A DNA stretch of 64,000 nucleotides. Source: Crambe crambe (Eukaryota > Porifera > Demospongiae > Poecilosclerida > Crambeidae). A model generated the notes under the pieces. The model saw nothing but the letters and a program-made list of their open reading frames with translations, had not been told where the DNA came from and ran no database searches. Made by a program: the position numbers and the translations under genes. The first letter of the stretch is position 1. Each line of letters begins with the position of its first letter. This document shows positions 1 to 12,021 of this stretch, piece by piece. The stretch lies in assembly GCA_963924555.1 (NCBI GenBank), contig OZ004586.1, positions 1,364,001-1,428,000 of the forward strand, read 5' to 3'.

Positions 1-67
1 CCTTTGAAGAGTAGGAACCTCTGCTGGTCTCCACTAGCACTCTGTAGCTTATCAATTACAATTAATT

Positions 68-293
68 GGTGCCATCCCATGGCTAACAGATACAAGCAGG
101 TGCCATATAGCTAACAGAATACAAGCAGGTGCCATGTAGCTAACAGAATACAAGCAGGTGCCATGTAGCTAACAGAATACAAGCAGGTGCCATGTAGCAA
201 AATACAAGCAGGTGCCATGTAGCTAACAGAATACAAGCAGGTGCCATGTAGCTAACAGAATACAAGCAGGTGCCATGTAGCAATACAAGCAGG
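68..293. repeat. 29-bp minisatellite upstream of the first visible dynein exon
   Basis: About eight head-to-tail copies of a unit of roughly 29 bases containing CAGGTGCCATGTAGCTAACA. Some copies are shortened by about 6-9 bases (they lack the CTAACAGA part). It lies in what is probably an intron of the dynein gene. There are no unique spacers, so it is a minisatellite. The stretch 1-457 has no other coding signal. Confidence 0.9.
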
Positions 294-457
294 CCTGAGC
301 ACCCTTATAATTAGAGGGACACAATCAACTATCCCCACTCCCTTATATAATTACAGGGACCAGTCATCTTATCCCCCATTCTCTTGCCCTTTTGTATAAA
401 CTTTTCTTGTCTATACTGTGTAACTTATATTCATTTCTCAAGTGAATCCTATTCTAG

Positions 458-3400
458 ATCTCGTGAGAAGTCCAAGCAGACGGATGGGACCCCACTGGCC
501 CTCTTCAACATGTTCATAGACCGTGTGCGCGAGCAGCTCCACATCGTCCTGGCAATGAGTCCCATCGGAGACGCATTCCGTACCAGGCTCAGAATGTTCC
601 CATCTCTCGTCAACTGCTGTACCATTGACTGGTTCCAGGTCTGAAGAATTTACATTTGTTTGTTTGTTTATTTGTTATCTTTTTTTGCATATAGTTTATT
701 TGTTGTTTGTTTGTTTGTTTGTTTGTTTGTTTGTTTGTTTGTTTGTTTGGTTGGTTGGTTGGTTGTTTGTTTTAGAACAATGCATATACAATCATTCTTT
801 GGTATGTAGAGCTGGCCAGATGATGCCCTGACGATCGTTGCTCGAAGATTCCTTGACGACGTTGAGATGGAGGAGAGCACCAAAGAACACTGTGTGGACA
901 TGTGCAAAGAGTTCCACCAGAGCACTCGAGCTCTCTCCACTCACTTCCTCAGCATACTTCAACGACACAACTACGTCACGCCTACTTCCTACCTGGAACT
1001 CATTTCAACTTACAAGACGCTACTTGGCAAGAAGAGGAGCGAGGTGTTGAAGTTGAAGAGACGTTACGAGATGGGTTTGGAGAAGTTGGAGTCTGCTAGT
1101 GCACAGGTGGCTGGGATGCAGCAACAACTGGAGGAATTGCAGCCACAACTTGAAGAATCAAGCAAACAGGTTTGAACAAGATTCTGTTCGGTTTGCAGAA
1201 CCAAAAACAGGAGATCAAATTGATCATTATCTCACCCTGGGGGGAGAGGAGACCCGCATGTACAATGATATACTTTAAACTATGGGTAGTGGGCTGGCTT
1301 ATTTCCTTGGTCTAGGGAGGGAAACCCTTGCTAATTAGCTAGTAATTGCTTGTTTGGGTGGATAATATTAATGGGGGACCCCAACTAATTAACTAGATAT
1401 AGACTATGTTTGGGTGGGTGATGGGCTTCACTCTAGGGGAGACCCTGGCTAATTAGCTAGTAATTGAGATGCATATAGTGGGTAGTGGGCTGGTCTATGG
1501 AGGGAGACCCTGGCTAATTAGCTAGTAATTGAGATGCATATAGTGGATAGTGGGCTGGCTTATTTCTTGGTCTATGGAGGGAGACCCTGGCTAATTAGCT
1601 CGTAATTGCTGCTTGTTTTAGGTGTCAGCTATGATGATTGTGATTGAGAAAGAATCAAAGGAGGTAGCAGAGAAGGAGACAGTGGTGAAGGCTGACGAGG
1701 AGGTGGCCAACAAACAGGCCATGGCAGCCAAAGCCATCAAGGACGAGTGTGACGCTGACCTGGCAGTGGCTATTCCTATCTTGGAGGCTGCTCTCAGTGC
1801 TTTGAACACCCTCACTTCACAGGTACAGTAACAGAATACTAGATCATCATTGGGTATAATAAGGGCATTGTAATATGGAATATTCTATTGAAATCCACTA
1901 GTTAAATAATTTTCTACTCATTTCCTCTAATAGTAACTATAATAATTGATTCTGACACTTATAGCCTCTAACCCATCACTCCTTTTGGATCTTCATCAAA
2001 AAAACAACTTTTTTTTCTGTTTAGGATATTACAGTGGTTAAGACCATGAAGAGTCCTCCAGATGGTGTCAAGCTGGTGATGGAAGCTGTGTGCATCCTCA
2101 AGGGGATCAAGCCCGGTCGTATCCCCGATCCCTCTGGCTCCGGCAAGATGATAGAAGATTTTTGGGGACCTTCGAAGAGAGTGCTTGGAGATATGAAGTT
2201 CCTGCAGAGTCTGAAGGAGTATGATAAGGTACATTACAATGGTTCATTAGATTTCTACAGTTCTCAAAAATTGTGTGGTAAACAACAAAGGTAAACTTTC
2301 ATTTCAGGACTACTTCCAGTTTTAGCAGCCCCTGTTGTTAATTAAGTAATGATTCCTTACCTTTGTATCCTTCTTATGAGAACTTATTCTGCATGTAAAA
2401 AAAAATAACTCTAAATTTTTTGATGTCGTAGGATAACATTAATCCTAGCATCATTGCCAAGATTCGTAACACTTACACTTGTAATCCTGAGTTTGTCCCA
2501 GCAAAGATCAGGAATGCTTCTACAGCTGCTGAAGGCTTGTGCAAGTGGGTCTGTGCCATTGAGAAATATGAAAAGTGAGTTCTCTCTCTCCTCTCCTCTC
2601 CTCTCCTCTCCTCTCCTCTCTCCTCTCTCCTCTCTCTCCTCACTGTCTTGAGATTTCATTATGATTTCTCTCTTAGAGTTGCTCGAGTGGTTGCTCCCAA
2701 GAAGATCAAGCTGAAGGAAGCAGAGGCAGACTTGAAGGTGGCCATGGATGCCCTGGAGAAGAAGAGGACAAACTTGAGAGCCGTACAGAAAAAACTAGCT
2801 GACCTCCAGGCAAGTTTCAAGGAGAATAACGACAAAAAGAAACAGCTGGAAAAGGATGTGGAATTATGCTCCAAGAAACTAAACAGGTATGAAGAAATGC
2901 TGACAGAAGTGCATGGTTTATAAGTTTTTCAAAAGGCCGATGATCCCAGTAGCTGGCTTATGAAGGTCAAATTCGAGTTCCCAATGATAGAGCACACTTT
3001 GCTGAGAGCTCCTTCTTTGCCAGTCTTAATTTCTAAGATTTCTAACTGTCCTACAGGATGCATTATACAATGTGCTGTCATTGTTTTCAGAGCTGAACAG
3101 CTGATTGGTGGACTTGGAGGGGAGAAGGACAGATGGGGCAAGGCTGCTAAGGATCTTGCTGTACAGTACGAGAACCTGACGGGAGACGTGCTCATAGCAT
3201 CGGGTGTGGTGGCTTATCTTGGAGCTTTCACTTCTTCTTTCAGACAGGTGAGTTTAAAAACCAACAAACAAACGAATAAAATCCCAACCATATTTACAAA
3301 AACAGAAAAAACGAACACATTATAAAACTAACTAACGTACAAACTGGTAGTTAGTTCATGAGGTTGCGGATATGCTGTTGGTTTTAGATTGTGATTTCAT

Positions 3401-6400
3401 TTAGATATTCTTGTCTTTGCACACTCTTAGGATCAAGTGAGTGAGTGGGTGAAGCAGTGTCAGAGTTGTGGTGTGCCCTGCTCTGCTGACTTCTCTCTCA
3501 ACACCACACTGGGAGAACAGGTCAAGATTCGCGAGTGGAACATTGCCGGTCTGCCCAATGATAGCTTCTCCATTGATAATGGCATTGTAATCAGGTCAGT
3601 ATACGTAATAGATATGACAAAAGATGAAATTTCAGTGCTGAATGTGTGTCAAAATTTAATCTCTCACCTCAGAGAGTAAGTACCTATCATTATATGTTTT
3701 ATTCTTCAGCAATGCTCGTCGCTGGCCTCTGATGATAGATCCCCAAGGCCAGGCCAACAAGTGGATCAAAAACATGGAGAAATCAAAGAACCTTCACGTC
3801 ATAAAACTCACAGACTCTGATTTCGTCCGCACACTTGAAAACTGCATCCAATTCGGCACTCCAGTCCTGCTTGAAAACATTGGAGAAGAACTGGACCCTA
3901 TTCTGGAGCCACTGCTGCTCAAACAGACTTTCAAGCAAGGAGGAAGTGTTTGTATCAAACTCGGAGACAGCACTATTGAATATTCTAAAGACTTTCGGTT
4001 CTACATAACCACAAAGTTGAGGAACCCGCATTACTTGCCCGAGACTGCAGTCAAGGTCACCCTGCTCAATTTCATGATCACCATGGAGGGCTTGCAGGAC
4101 CAGCTGCTGGGAATTGTCGTGGCCAGGGAGAGACCTGAACTAGAGGAAGAAAAGAATCAACTCATTCTACAGGCAAGAAAAAGTTGATCAAATTTCTGCA
4201 TAACCACCAGTTTCTGCTAGCACAATATTGTAGTCATTATAAGAACTCTTGATCAGAGTTCTCAGTTTCTATCTATATTGTAATCACTATACAGATCTAA
4301 TATCCCCTCATTTCTTCTTAGTCTGCAGAGAATAAGAAGCAGCTGAAGGAGATTGAGGATAAGATTCTTGAAGTTCTATCCAGCTCAGAAGGGAACATTC
4401 TTGAAGATGAGACAGCCATTGAGATTCTGTCTTCTTCAAAGAAACTAGCCAATGAAATCCAAGAGAAGCAGGTGAGAAATGGGTGAGGGAGAAGGTCCTA
4501 GGAATGAAACTTTTTTTTTACAGGAAGTAGCTGAGGCTACAGAGAAGAAGATAGACACGGCTCGTCTTGGCTACAAACCCATTGCCATCCACTCCTCCGT
4601 CCTGTTCTTTTCCATTTCTGACTTGGCCAACATTGAGCCCATGTACCAATACTCTCTCACATGGTAAGCATTGTGTCAGTAGTCAATCCATGCATGTGAT
4701 GTGCATGTCATATGCATATTATGTGTTTTAGTCTTATTAGTCTTGTGTCTTTTGTTGTTGTTTTTTTCTTTCTTTTCTTTCTTTTCCTTTTGTCCTTCAT
4801 GTTTCTCTTCTTACCTCCTTACTCTCATTCCTACATCTACTCTCTTCAAGGGGGCCTTAATAATAGCTTATCATAGCTAGTTGGCCCACCTCATTGCTTG
4901 CAATGAAATTTATTAGAGAAAAAAAAAAGTGAGACATGTGATGTGCATGTCACATGCATGTAATGTGAGACATACATGTGATATGCATGTCACATGCATG
5001 TGATGTGAGACATACATTTGATATGCATGTCACATGCATATATCAATAATCGGTGATCAGAAAAGATGTCCCGTTTAGAAGGGTGTCCTCATTTCTAGGG
5101 GTGAATTACTCTATTGCTGTGTGACAGGAAAGAAGTCTCTTATTTAGTTTTTGCATATTCCGACTCTAATTGATTCTCTGACTGTTTATATGTAGGTTTG
5201 TGAATCTGTTTGTGCTCTCAATTGAGAATGCTGATCAGTCAGATGACCTGCAAACAAGGCTGGATAACCTCAAAGCTCACTTCACCTACTCCCTCTACTG
5301 CAACGTTTGCAGGTCCCTCTTTGAAAAGGATAAGGTATAATATATGATCCAAGTGAGCCTAAATGCAGAGTCAGCCTAATTACAGCTACCAAGAACCTGC
5401 GAACTGCAAGGGTTCTTCAGAAAGTATTTATATGAAGTAGCATTAATTTATGATCTTGAAGCCTAATGCAGTTGAAGGGCAGGGCTGATCGATCCACACA
5501 TTTTTGAGAAATGAACACATAATCTGTTTTCTCTTGTCCATTGTATTTAGCTTCTCTTTTCTTTTGTGCTGTGTGCCAACTTACTGAAGTACCACAAAGA
5601 AATACAGGAGGATGATTGGCGCTTCCTACTCACCGGAGGAATCGGATTGGACAACCCCCACAGTAACCCCGCCTCCTGGCTCCTGCAGAAATCCTGGGAT
5701 GAGTTATGCAGACTGGATGACCTCAAACAGTGAGTAGCCCTAGGTCATAAACCCTCTGAACCTTTGAATCTCTAAAACTAACAAAAAGTTTCGTGGATTT
5801 AGATTCCGGAATTTATATGACCCATGAAAGTTCAACACTTTATAGTATAGATAAGAAACTAATATTCTTCTATGACAGGTTTAAGGGCATTAGGACTCAC
5901 TTCAAGATGTACCTGAAGCAGTGGAAGGCTTACTATGACAGTGTTGATCCTCAGACAGAGAAATTGCCGGGAGACTGGGAAACTAAATTGGGCCACTTCC
6001 AAAAAATCATTGTACTCAGATGCCTCAGGCCGGACAAGGTATATAATAATGGTGGAGTTGTACTATCAGAATTACTTTGTGGCACACATGGTAACTCAGC
6101 TTACAACCATTGAATATTTCAGAACCTGTTCTTATGTAATGTAATAAACTTGGATTGTGTTTAATCTCTGTCACAGGTGATTCCTGCGGTTCAGGATTTT
6201 GTGGTAGCCAAGTCAGGCCGCAAATTCATAGAACCTCCACCTTTCAATCTGCCCAAGACATTTGATGACTCGCACTGCTGTGCACCCCTCATCTTTGTCC
6301 TCTCTCCCGGAGGTGACCCCATGAATGCCCTCCTCAAGTTCGCAGATGACCAGGTAAGTACAAGATTATTGTACTATTACTAACATTGCGAAAATTCCCA

Positions 6401-9400
6401 GATCGTATTTGTTTTCTGTTTTATTTATTTTTTTGTTTATTTGTTTGTTTGTTTGTTCGTTCGTTTGTTTGTTTCTATTAACTATTATTCTTTTATTCAA
6501 GGGATTTGGAGGTGCTAAACTGAGCTCCCTGTCCCTGGGTCAGGGTCAAGGTCCCATTGCCCTCAAAATGATAGAATCAGGCAAGAAGGATGGCACGTGG
6601 GTAGTCCTCCAAAACTGCCACTTGGCCGTCTCCTGGATGCCAACTCTGGAAAAGGTCTGTGAGGAGTTCAACCCTGACACTACCCATCCTGACTTCCGTC
6701 TCTGGCTGACCTCATATCCTTCGCCTCACTTTCCTGTGTCTGTCCTTCAGAATGGGGTTAAAATGACCAATGAGCCCCCGAAGGGAATGAGGGCTAACAT
6801 CATACGCTCTTACCTCAGTGACCCCATCTCGGACCCAGAGTTCTTCGGAGGCTGTTCAAAAGATGTAAGGAGAGAGGCTATTTCTCAAGCACATCTTCTA
6901 AAACCATTTCTGATTATTTCGTTTTCAGCGAGAATGGAAGAGGCTACTCTTTGGCCTGTGCTTCTTCCACGCCCTGGTTCAGGAGAGGAGGAAATTTGGT
7001 CCCCTAGGGTGGAACATTTCCTACGAGTTCAATGAAACTGACCTCAGAATCAGTGTCAGGCAACTGCAGATGTTCCTCAATCAATACGATGTGAGTCAAA
7101 AGACATACAGGCTAAGAGATTATCCTATTTTGAGCTGAACTTCTAATGCTTTAGCACTTAACTTCCTTGATCATTATGACAAGATGGCTATAGCCTTGCT
7201 ACAGTGCATAAAAGACTGTTCTTAATCCACTTAAAAGCCCCTTGAATAAGAAGCAATTACTGTATTATAGATGAAAGTACATATGACATTTGAATCTATT
7301 TTTAGCATGTTCCATTTGCTGCCTTGAGTTACCTGACGGGACAGTGTAATTATGGTGGGCGTGTGACTGACGATTGGGACAGGAGGACCCTGGTCACCAT
7401 CCTGGACAAGTTCTTCTGTAAACCAATCCTAGAAGTGCCAAAGTACAAGTTCTCCTCCAGTGGCACTTACTACTGTCCTCATGAGGGAGATGTGAGTTGC
7501 AGAACTAGTTCCTCCCACCTCTCCCCCCCCCCCCTTGCCCCCTCCCCTTCTCTCTCTGGGGAGGTATCATGTTACCCTCCCCTCCCCCACCCTTCCTCCT
7601 CCTCCCTCTCCCCTTCCCCCTCCCCCTCCCCCACCCTTCCTCCTCCCCCTCTTCCCTCTCCCCTTTGCTTTCTGGGGCGGTATCATGTCGTAATCACACA
7701 TCCCCTTTTTGTCTTGCAGCATGAGCACTATCTTGAGTACGTTCGTTCCCTACCCATTATCCCCCATCCTGAAGTCTTTGGCATGAATGCCAATGCTGAC
7801 ATCACAAAAGACCAACAGGAAACCAACCAGCTCTTCAACAGTATCCTCCTCACACAGGTCAGTACATAGCCTCCAGAGGATCCCACCAAACCTCTTGAGG
7901 ATGGACCCCTCTATTGTGTGCTTTACCGAAGACCCCTTTATGCTTTTAGGCTCGTACTACTTCGGGTGGAGGCAAATCCAACGATGAAATCCTTCAGGAA
8001 GTGGCCACAGATATCCTCAATAAGCTTCCAAAGGACTTTGACACCGAAGACGCTTTAAGAAAGTACCCCACCACATACTCACAGGTAGTTATCCTTCCAA
8101 TACATATACTGTAGAACCACCCTTAAAAGAGGTGATTTCCCTTGTATGGTTTTATTTCTAATAAAGCCATAGCTTTTGATATCTCCACTAATCCAGTTGA
8201 TCTTCGTTGCCCTATATATCAGCATGCACTATAGTCACTAAACACCATTCAACAGTTCTTAACTTTCATAAAATCTGTGCACAAGTTTAATGACCACGAA
8301 CGAAGAAATAATAAACCACAAATTACACTATTGTCCATTAGTCTATAATAATACTACAACCCTATACTTTTCCTCCCTATTTATTTATAACTACAGAGTA
8401 TGAATACTGTACTGGTCCAAGAAATGGTGAGATTTAATCGCCTGACTCAAATAGTCCGCTCGTCTCTGGTCAACATCCGCAAAGCCATCAAAGGACTGGT
8501 GGTCATGTCAGTGGAGCTGGAAGAAGTGGCTGACTCGATGCTGAAAGGAAAGATCCCAGGTCTCTGGATGAAGAAATCCTACCCTTCTCTCAAGCCCCTG
8601 GGATCCTACGTCAACGATCTGCTGGCCAGACTCAAGTTCCTCCAGGACTGGTTCGACAACGGACCACCAGTTGTGTTTTGGATTTCCGGCTTCTATTTCA
8701 CTCAAGCTTTTCTCACAGGTTTGTAATTCTTCGGAATTTGAATTAACTTTCTGCTCTTTCTGTCTATTATATCATTCAGTGTTTCAAGCTGTCTTTTCTG
8801 ATTCTTTACTGCAGGTTCTCGTCAGAATTATGCTCGTAAATTTCAAATTCCTATCGATCTATTGGGTTTCGACTACGAAGTATTAGAGGACAAAGATTAC
8901 ACCCAACCACCTGAAGATGGTGAGTTAGACTATAGGTCAATGGGGCATGTATCTGCTCAAGGACACCTGAAGTCATTAGCCAAGGCTACTAGTGATGAGG
9001 GCTAAAGCATATGTGTCCTAAGTGAATGTGTTAAACTATGCAATCTTGCTCTATAATATACAGGTGTATATGTCCATGGACTGTTTGTGGATGGCGCCAG
9101 GTGGGACAGGAAGACCAAAATGCTGGGAGAATCTGAGCCAAAGATACTTACAGACCCCATGCCAGTGGTATGTCATTTCATATTAAATAGCTATGATTAC
9201 CACCCTTGGCAGTGAAAACCACCCCTTTGATCATTGCCCAAGTAAGAATCACTTCAAATGAGGCCACCCCTTAATTAAGAATCCTTGATTGAGGACATTG
9301 CTTTGACATTATAAGATGTGAGAATGACCTTCCAATTAATAATGTCCCACGTGCCCCTAGGATATCAGGACACAACTTTTGATTCAGAGGATAACCCTCT

Positions 9401-9666
9401 AATTAAGTCATTATGCAAGGGATAGCATGCATGTTCTTGATGTGACATTGTTATCTTAGATCTGGATGAAGCCCCAGAAGAGAGATGAGATCCCAGACCG
9501 CCCCTCGTACATTGCCCCCATCTATAAGACCAGTGACAGACGAGGGACCCTCTCCACTACTGGACACTCCACCAACTTTGTGATTGCCATCAAGATCCCT
9601 ACTGATAAACCAGAGAAACACTGGGTGGAGAGGGGTGTGGCTCTCCTCTGTCAGTTAGATGACTAA
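458..9666 (+). CDS. DNAH7: Axonemal dynein heavy chain, DNAH7-like, C-terminal 24 exons (5' end outside window)
   Basis: Inner-arm axonemal dynein motor subunit acting in cilia and flagella. Exons: 458-638, 810-1169, 1622-1822, 2025-2228, 2432-2574, 2677-2886, 3091-3247, 3431-3594, 3710-4172, 4322-4471, 4524-4663, 5196-5334, 5551-5729, 5879-6038, 6177-6353, 6502-6864, 6929-7090, 7306-7491, 7720-7857, 7950-8084, 8397-8718, 8815-8919, 9064-9167, 9460-9666. Phases agree throughout and give about 1,582 residues. They cover the end of AAA4 ([16 protein letters not shown]), the coiled-coil stalk and microtubule-binding region (exons 2-6), AAA5 ([25 protein letters not shown]), AAA6 ([11 protein letters not shown]) and the C-terminal domain ([15 protein letters not shown], ending [10 protein letters not shown]). 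As I remember human DNAH7, similarity is very high from end to end, which favours DNAH7 over DNAH3/12. The intron after 4172 starts with GC instead of GT. The first exon begins with the last base of a split codon, so the gene continues upstream. Confidence 0.95.
690..762. repeat. (TTTG)n microsatellite in dynein intron
   Basis: Uninterrupted TTTG/GGTT tetranucleotide repeats between dynein exons ending at 638 and starting at 810. A shorter similar tract lies at about 6410-6475. The ORFs across it are repeat artefacts. Confidence 0.9.
1290..1612. repeat. Imperfect tandem repeat of about 80-90 bp in dynein intron
   Basis: About four degenerate copies containing GGGAGACCCTGGCTAATTAG, followed by CTAGTAATTG and a TAGTGGGCTGG segment. 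It fills most of the intron between 1169 and 1622. No coding signal. Confidence 0.8.
2576..2640. repeat. CTCTC-rich microsatellite just after a dynein splice donor
   Basis: A pyrimidine-only CTCTC repeat occupying most of the intron 2575-2676. A short tract of this kind could act as an extended polypyrimidine signal, but it is most simply a microsatellite. Confidence 0.85.
4922..5040. repeat. About 42-bp tandem repeat (CACATGCATGTGATGTGAGA type) in dynein intron
   Basis: Three imperfect copies of a unit built from GTGATATGCATGTCACATGC, followed by TGTGAGACATACAT. They lie in the intron between exons ending at 4663 and starting at 5196. Each unit has internal dyad symmetry (GCATGTCACATGC). 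Confidence 0.8.
7513..7672. repeat. C/T-only tract in dynein intron
   Basis: A run of CCCCTCC/CCTTCC motifs between the exons ending at 7491 and starting at 7720. An internal segment (GGGGCGGTATCATG / GGGGAGGTATCATG) occurs twice, so it is partly a local duplication. The ORF through it is an artefact. Confidence 0.85.
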
Positions 9667-10536
9667 GAACTTAATAACACTGCGCTTTAACTCTAATAAC
9701 AGTTACAATACTACATCATACTGTACATGTTTTAATTTTTTTCTCCTTCAAATTCTATTTTTTTAAACAATTATTGGGGCACAAGTTCTGCCTGGATTCT
9801 GTGACATTGAAAGAACATTGGGGCACAAGTTCTGCCTGGATTCTGTGACATTGAAAGAACCGTGCCTTGTTGGCTAAAATTAATTTTTGTGCCCAAAAAT
9901 CTAGCTGCTTGTAATGAATTATAGCTACAAAAATATACAAAAATTGAGGAGAAATATAATAAACACACAAAAACAACAAACAAAAAAACAAACAAAATGT
10001 GTCCATACAATGAATCCGGTGTCTATAGTTGCTACTTTGATACTCTTGGTAAACATAATGAGTGCAGTCTGTACCACAAGTCAATGTAACCCATAGTGTA
10101 GTGATAAGCAAAACTTAACTCATGATTCCAATGCCAATTATAATGCCAACCCCAATCCCCACTCCGATCACAAGGAGCCCGAACCCTAAACCCCACCCAC
10201 TATCTAAACCTCTCAACATTTTTTGCAACCCTAAGTCTGGTTAGCTTCTGAATGTAAATGTGCATGCATGCACATTTACAATAGGGTTGTAGTGGTGAGC
10301 TGATTTATTGTTGTTGTTGTTGTTGTTTTTGTTTTATTTGAAGTGTGAACAATTCCCCTCCTGATTAGCTATTATGGTTCTGTTCTGATGTTGGAGCTTT
10401 GAATAGCTATTTCCAGGAACTGCCAGTCTCACAAAAAAAATATGGCTATTTCTTATGCCAAAAATACTTATACAAATTTACAAAAAATAATTTAGAAGAA
10501 AAATATAATGTTCATGGATGTAGCTACATGTGAAGA
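9667..10536. other. Intergenic: convergent 3' ends of the dynein and helicase genes
   Basis: About 870 bases between the dynein stop (+) and the helicase stop (-). It holds the perfect 44-bp tandem duplication listed separately, A-rich stretches, a CCAAYCCC-rich stretch near 10125-10190, and a (TTG)n run near 10308-10330. No coding signal on either strand; ORFs near 9755-10111 merely run across the repeat. Confidence 0.75.
9773..9860. repeat. Perfect 44-bp tandem duplication
   Basis: Two adjacent identical 44-base copies (9773-9816 and 9817-9860) beginning ATTGGGGCACAAGTTCTGCC. Perfect identity suggests a recent duplication just downstream of the dynein stop codon, probably in its 3' untranslated region. 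Confidence 0.95.
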
Positions 10537-12021
10537 TCACTCATTGAGTTCTTCTCTAAGTGCTAGAAGCCAATCATCTAAGTCTTGATTAAGTAACCCA
10601 ATCTCATCCAGTAGTAGATTTTCATCCTCATTGATACATGGATCAAGGTAATCTTGAAGCAGATGGTTTTGTTTGAAATACTTGTGTGTAATAATATCGG
10701 CCTTGATACCAGTTTCAACCTCATTCTTCACTCGCACAATTCGCTGAACTCTACCAATAAACTGTGCAAACTTAACTGGTGATTGTATGGAGGTTACTAT
10801 TCCAGCAATGCTTAATGGTGGGTAGTCGAACCCTTCCAGAAGCATTTTCACGATAACCACAATCTCAACATTGCCAGCTTGTATCTCTTTCAGAGCTTTT
10901 TCTTTCATTTTACGGTTTTTTAATGTTTTTCCATGTGCAACAATGACTCGATGTTCAACAAATCCCAGTTCTCTAGTGCATAGTTCTTTAACCATGTTGG
11001 CTTCTGCTATATTCTTAGCTATGACTATGGAAGCATGCTTTATGTTGCAAGGTAGAGGCTGCGTTTTATTTTTCTCTTTCAGACGCTTTTTCACTTCTAT
11101 TAGGACTTCCATGGCATATTTCATCCTCTCAGCAGTAGATTTTTCACCATCATCCTGGATGTCAAAAGCTACTTTCATTCGTTCTGCTGCTGAAGGACAA
11201 GGATCTTTTTCAATAATCACAGGATTGATTTCACGAATTAACTTTTTTTCGATTACGTCATTCCGTAAAAGCTTGTATGCAAATCCTTTTGTGTGGATAG
11301 CACGATCTGTCGTAATTTCTCTTTCATCTGCCCTGTAAGGTGTGGCAGTGAAGAATACTATTTTGGCATGCGGCCGAAACTGTTTGACAATCTCTTCCCA
11401 TTGGGATGCTGGCAGATGGTGTGCTTCATCTATTATCACCATGGAAAATAAATCCTTGGGAAGATCTTCGTAAATCAGTGTATCATCTTTTTTCTTACGC
11501 CATTTTTGAGAATTAGATAAGATTATTTCTGGTAAATTATCTCTACTACTCAACTGCTTAACCTCCTCAGAATTAATCAAAGTTCCAGAGGTGTAGAGGG
11601 CATCTCGTTCTATATCTCTCTGTGTTAAAATACCCCTTTTCTTCAGAAATCCATTTGGTGAAAAGTTCTCTTCTAATTGCTTCATAATGACAAGGCTTGG
11701 TGCAATGATAAGTATTGGCTTACTCAGTTGGATTTGATCTGAAGCAATCCTCTTCTCTTCAATAGCTGCACCGATGGAGTATGGTAAACAGCAAATCACA
11801 CCAGATTTACCAGTGCCTGTAGGCATGACTACAACTGCAGTTAGATTCTGTGTTTCTTCATTGCTGAACCAATTAACTACAGCCTCGAGAGCATCTCTCT
11901 GTTCCTGGTAGAGTGAAGACCGCGAATCCATGAGACGTTTGTTTAAATGCTTACCATAGTGTTGGAGTTTGGGGGGTAGTGGGGGGCAGTCGTCCCATTC
12001 ACATTCATCATCATCACTCAT
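10537..12021 (-). CDS. Intronless superfamily-2 DEAD/DEAH helicase (ResIII/UvrB-like)
   Basis: A 494-residue ATP-dependent nucleic-acid helicase or translocase in one uninterrupted frame. Visible SF2 motifs in order: motif I MPTGTGKSG (about residue 66), motif II IIDEAHH (about 197), motif III FFTATPYR (about 225), a motif V-like region with LLEGFDYP (about 395), and motif VI QFIGRVQRIVR (about 420). This is a bare two-RecA core with an acidic N-terminus (MSDDDECEWDD) and no extra domain that I recognise. The layout resembles the ResIII-type helicases of bacteria, fungi and mobile elements rather than a named animal RNA helicase. Lack of introns beside intron-rich neighbours suggests retroposition or horizontal transfer. 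Substrate and role are unknown. The start is the first ATG, preceded by a short in-frame-stop-containing leader. Confidence 0.85.
   Translation of the reverse strand: MSDDDECEWDDCPPLPPKLQHYGKHLNKRLMDSRSSLYQEQRDALEAVVNWFSNEETQNLTAVVVMPTGTGKSGVICCLPYSIGAAIEEKRIASDQIQLSKPILIIAPSLVIMKQLEENFSPNGFLKKRGILTQRDIERDALYTSGTLINSEEVKQLSSRDNLPEIILSNSQKWRKKKDDTLIYEDLPKDLFSMVIIDEAHHLPASQWEEIVKQFRPHAKIVFFTATPYRADEREITTDRAIHTKGFAYKLLRNDVIEKKLIREINPVIIEKDPCPSAAERMKVAFDIQDDGEKSTAERMKYAMEVLIEVKKRLKEKNKTQPLPCNIKHASIVIAKNIAEANMVKELCTRELGFVEHRVIVAHGKTLKNRKMKEKALKEIQAGNVEIVVIVKMLLEGFDYPPLSIAGIVTSIQSPVKFAQFIGRVQRIVRVKNEVETGIKADIITHKYFKQNHLLQDYLDPCINEDENLLLDEIGLLNQDLDDWLLALREELNE

Noticed and set aside
68..293. Possible CRISPR-like array (29-bp repeats)
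   Set aside because: Copies are directly adjacent with no unique spacers, variable in length, and lie in an animal intron.
10871..11338. 155-codon plus-strand ORF within the helicase
   Set aside because: An antisense shadow of the helicase coding frame.
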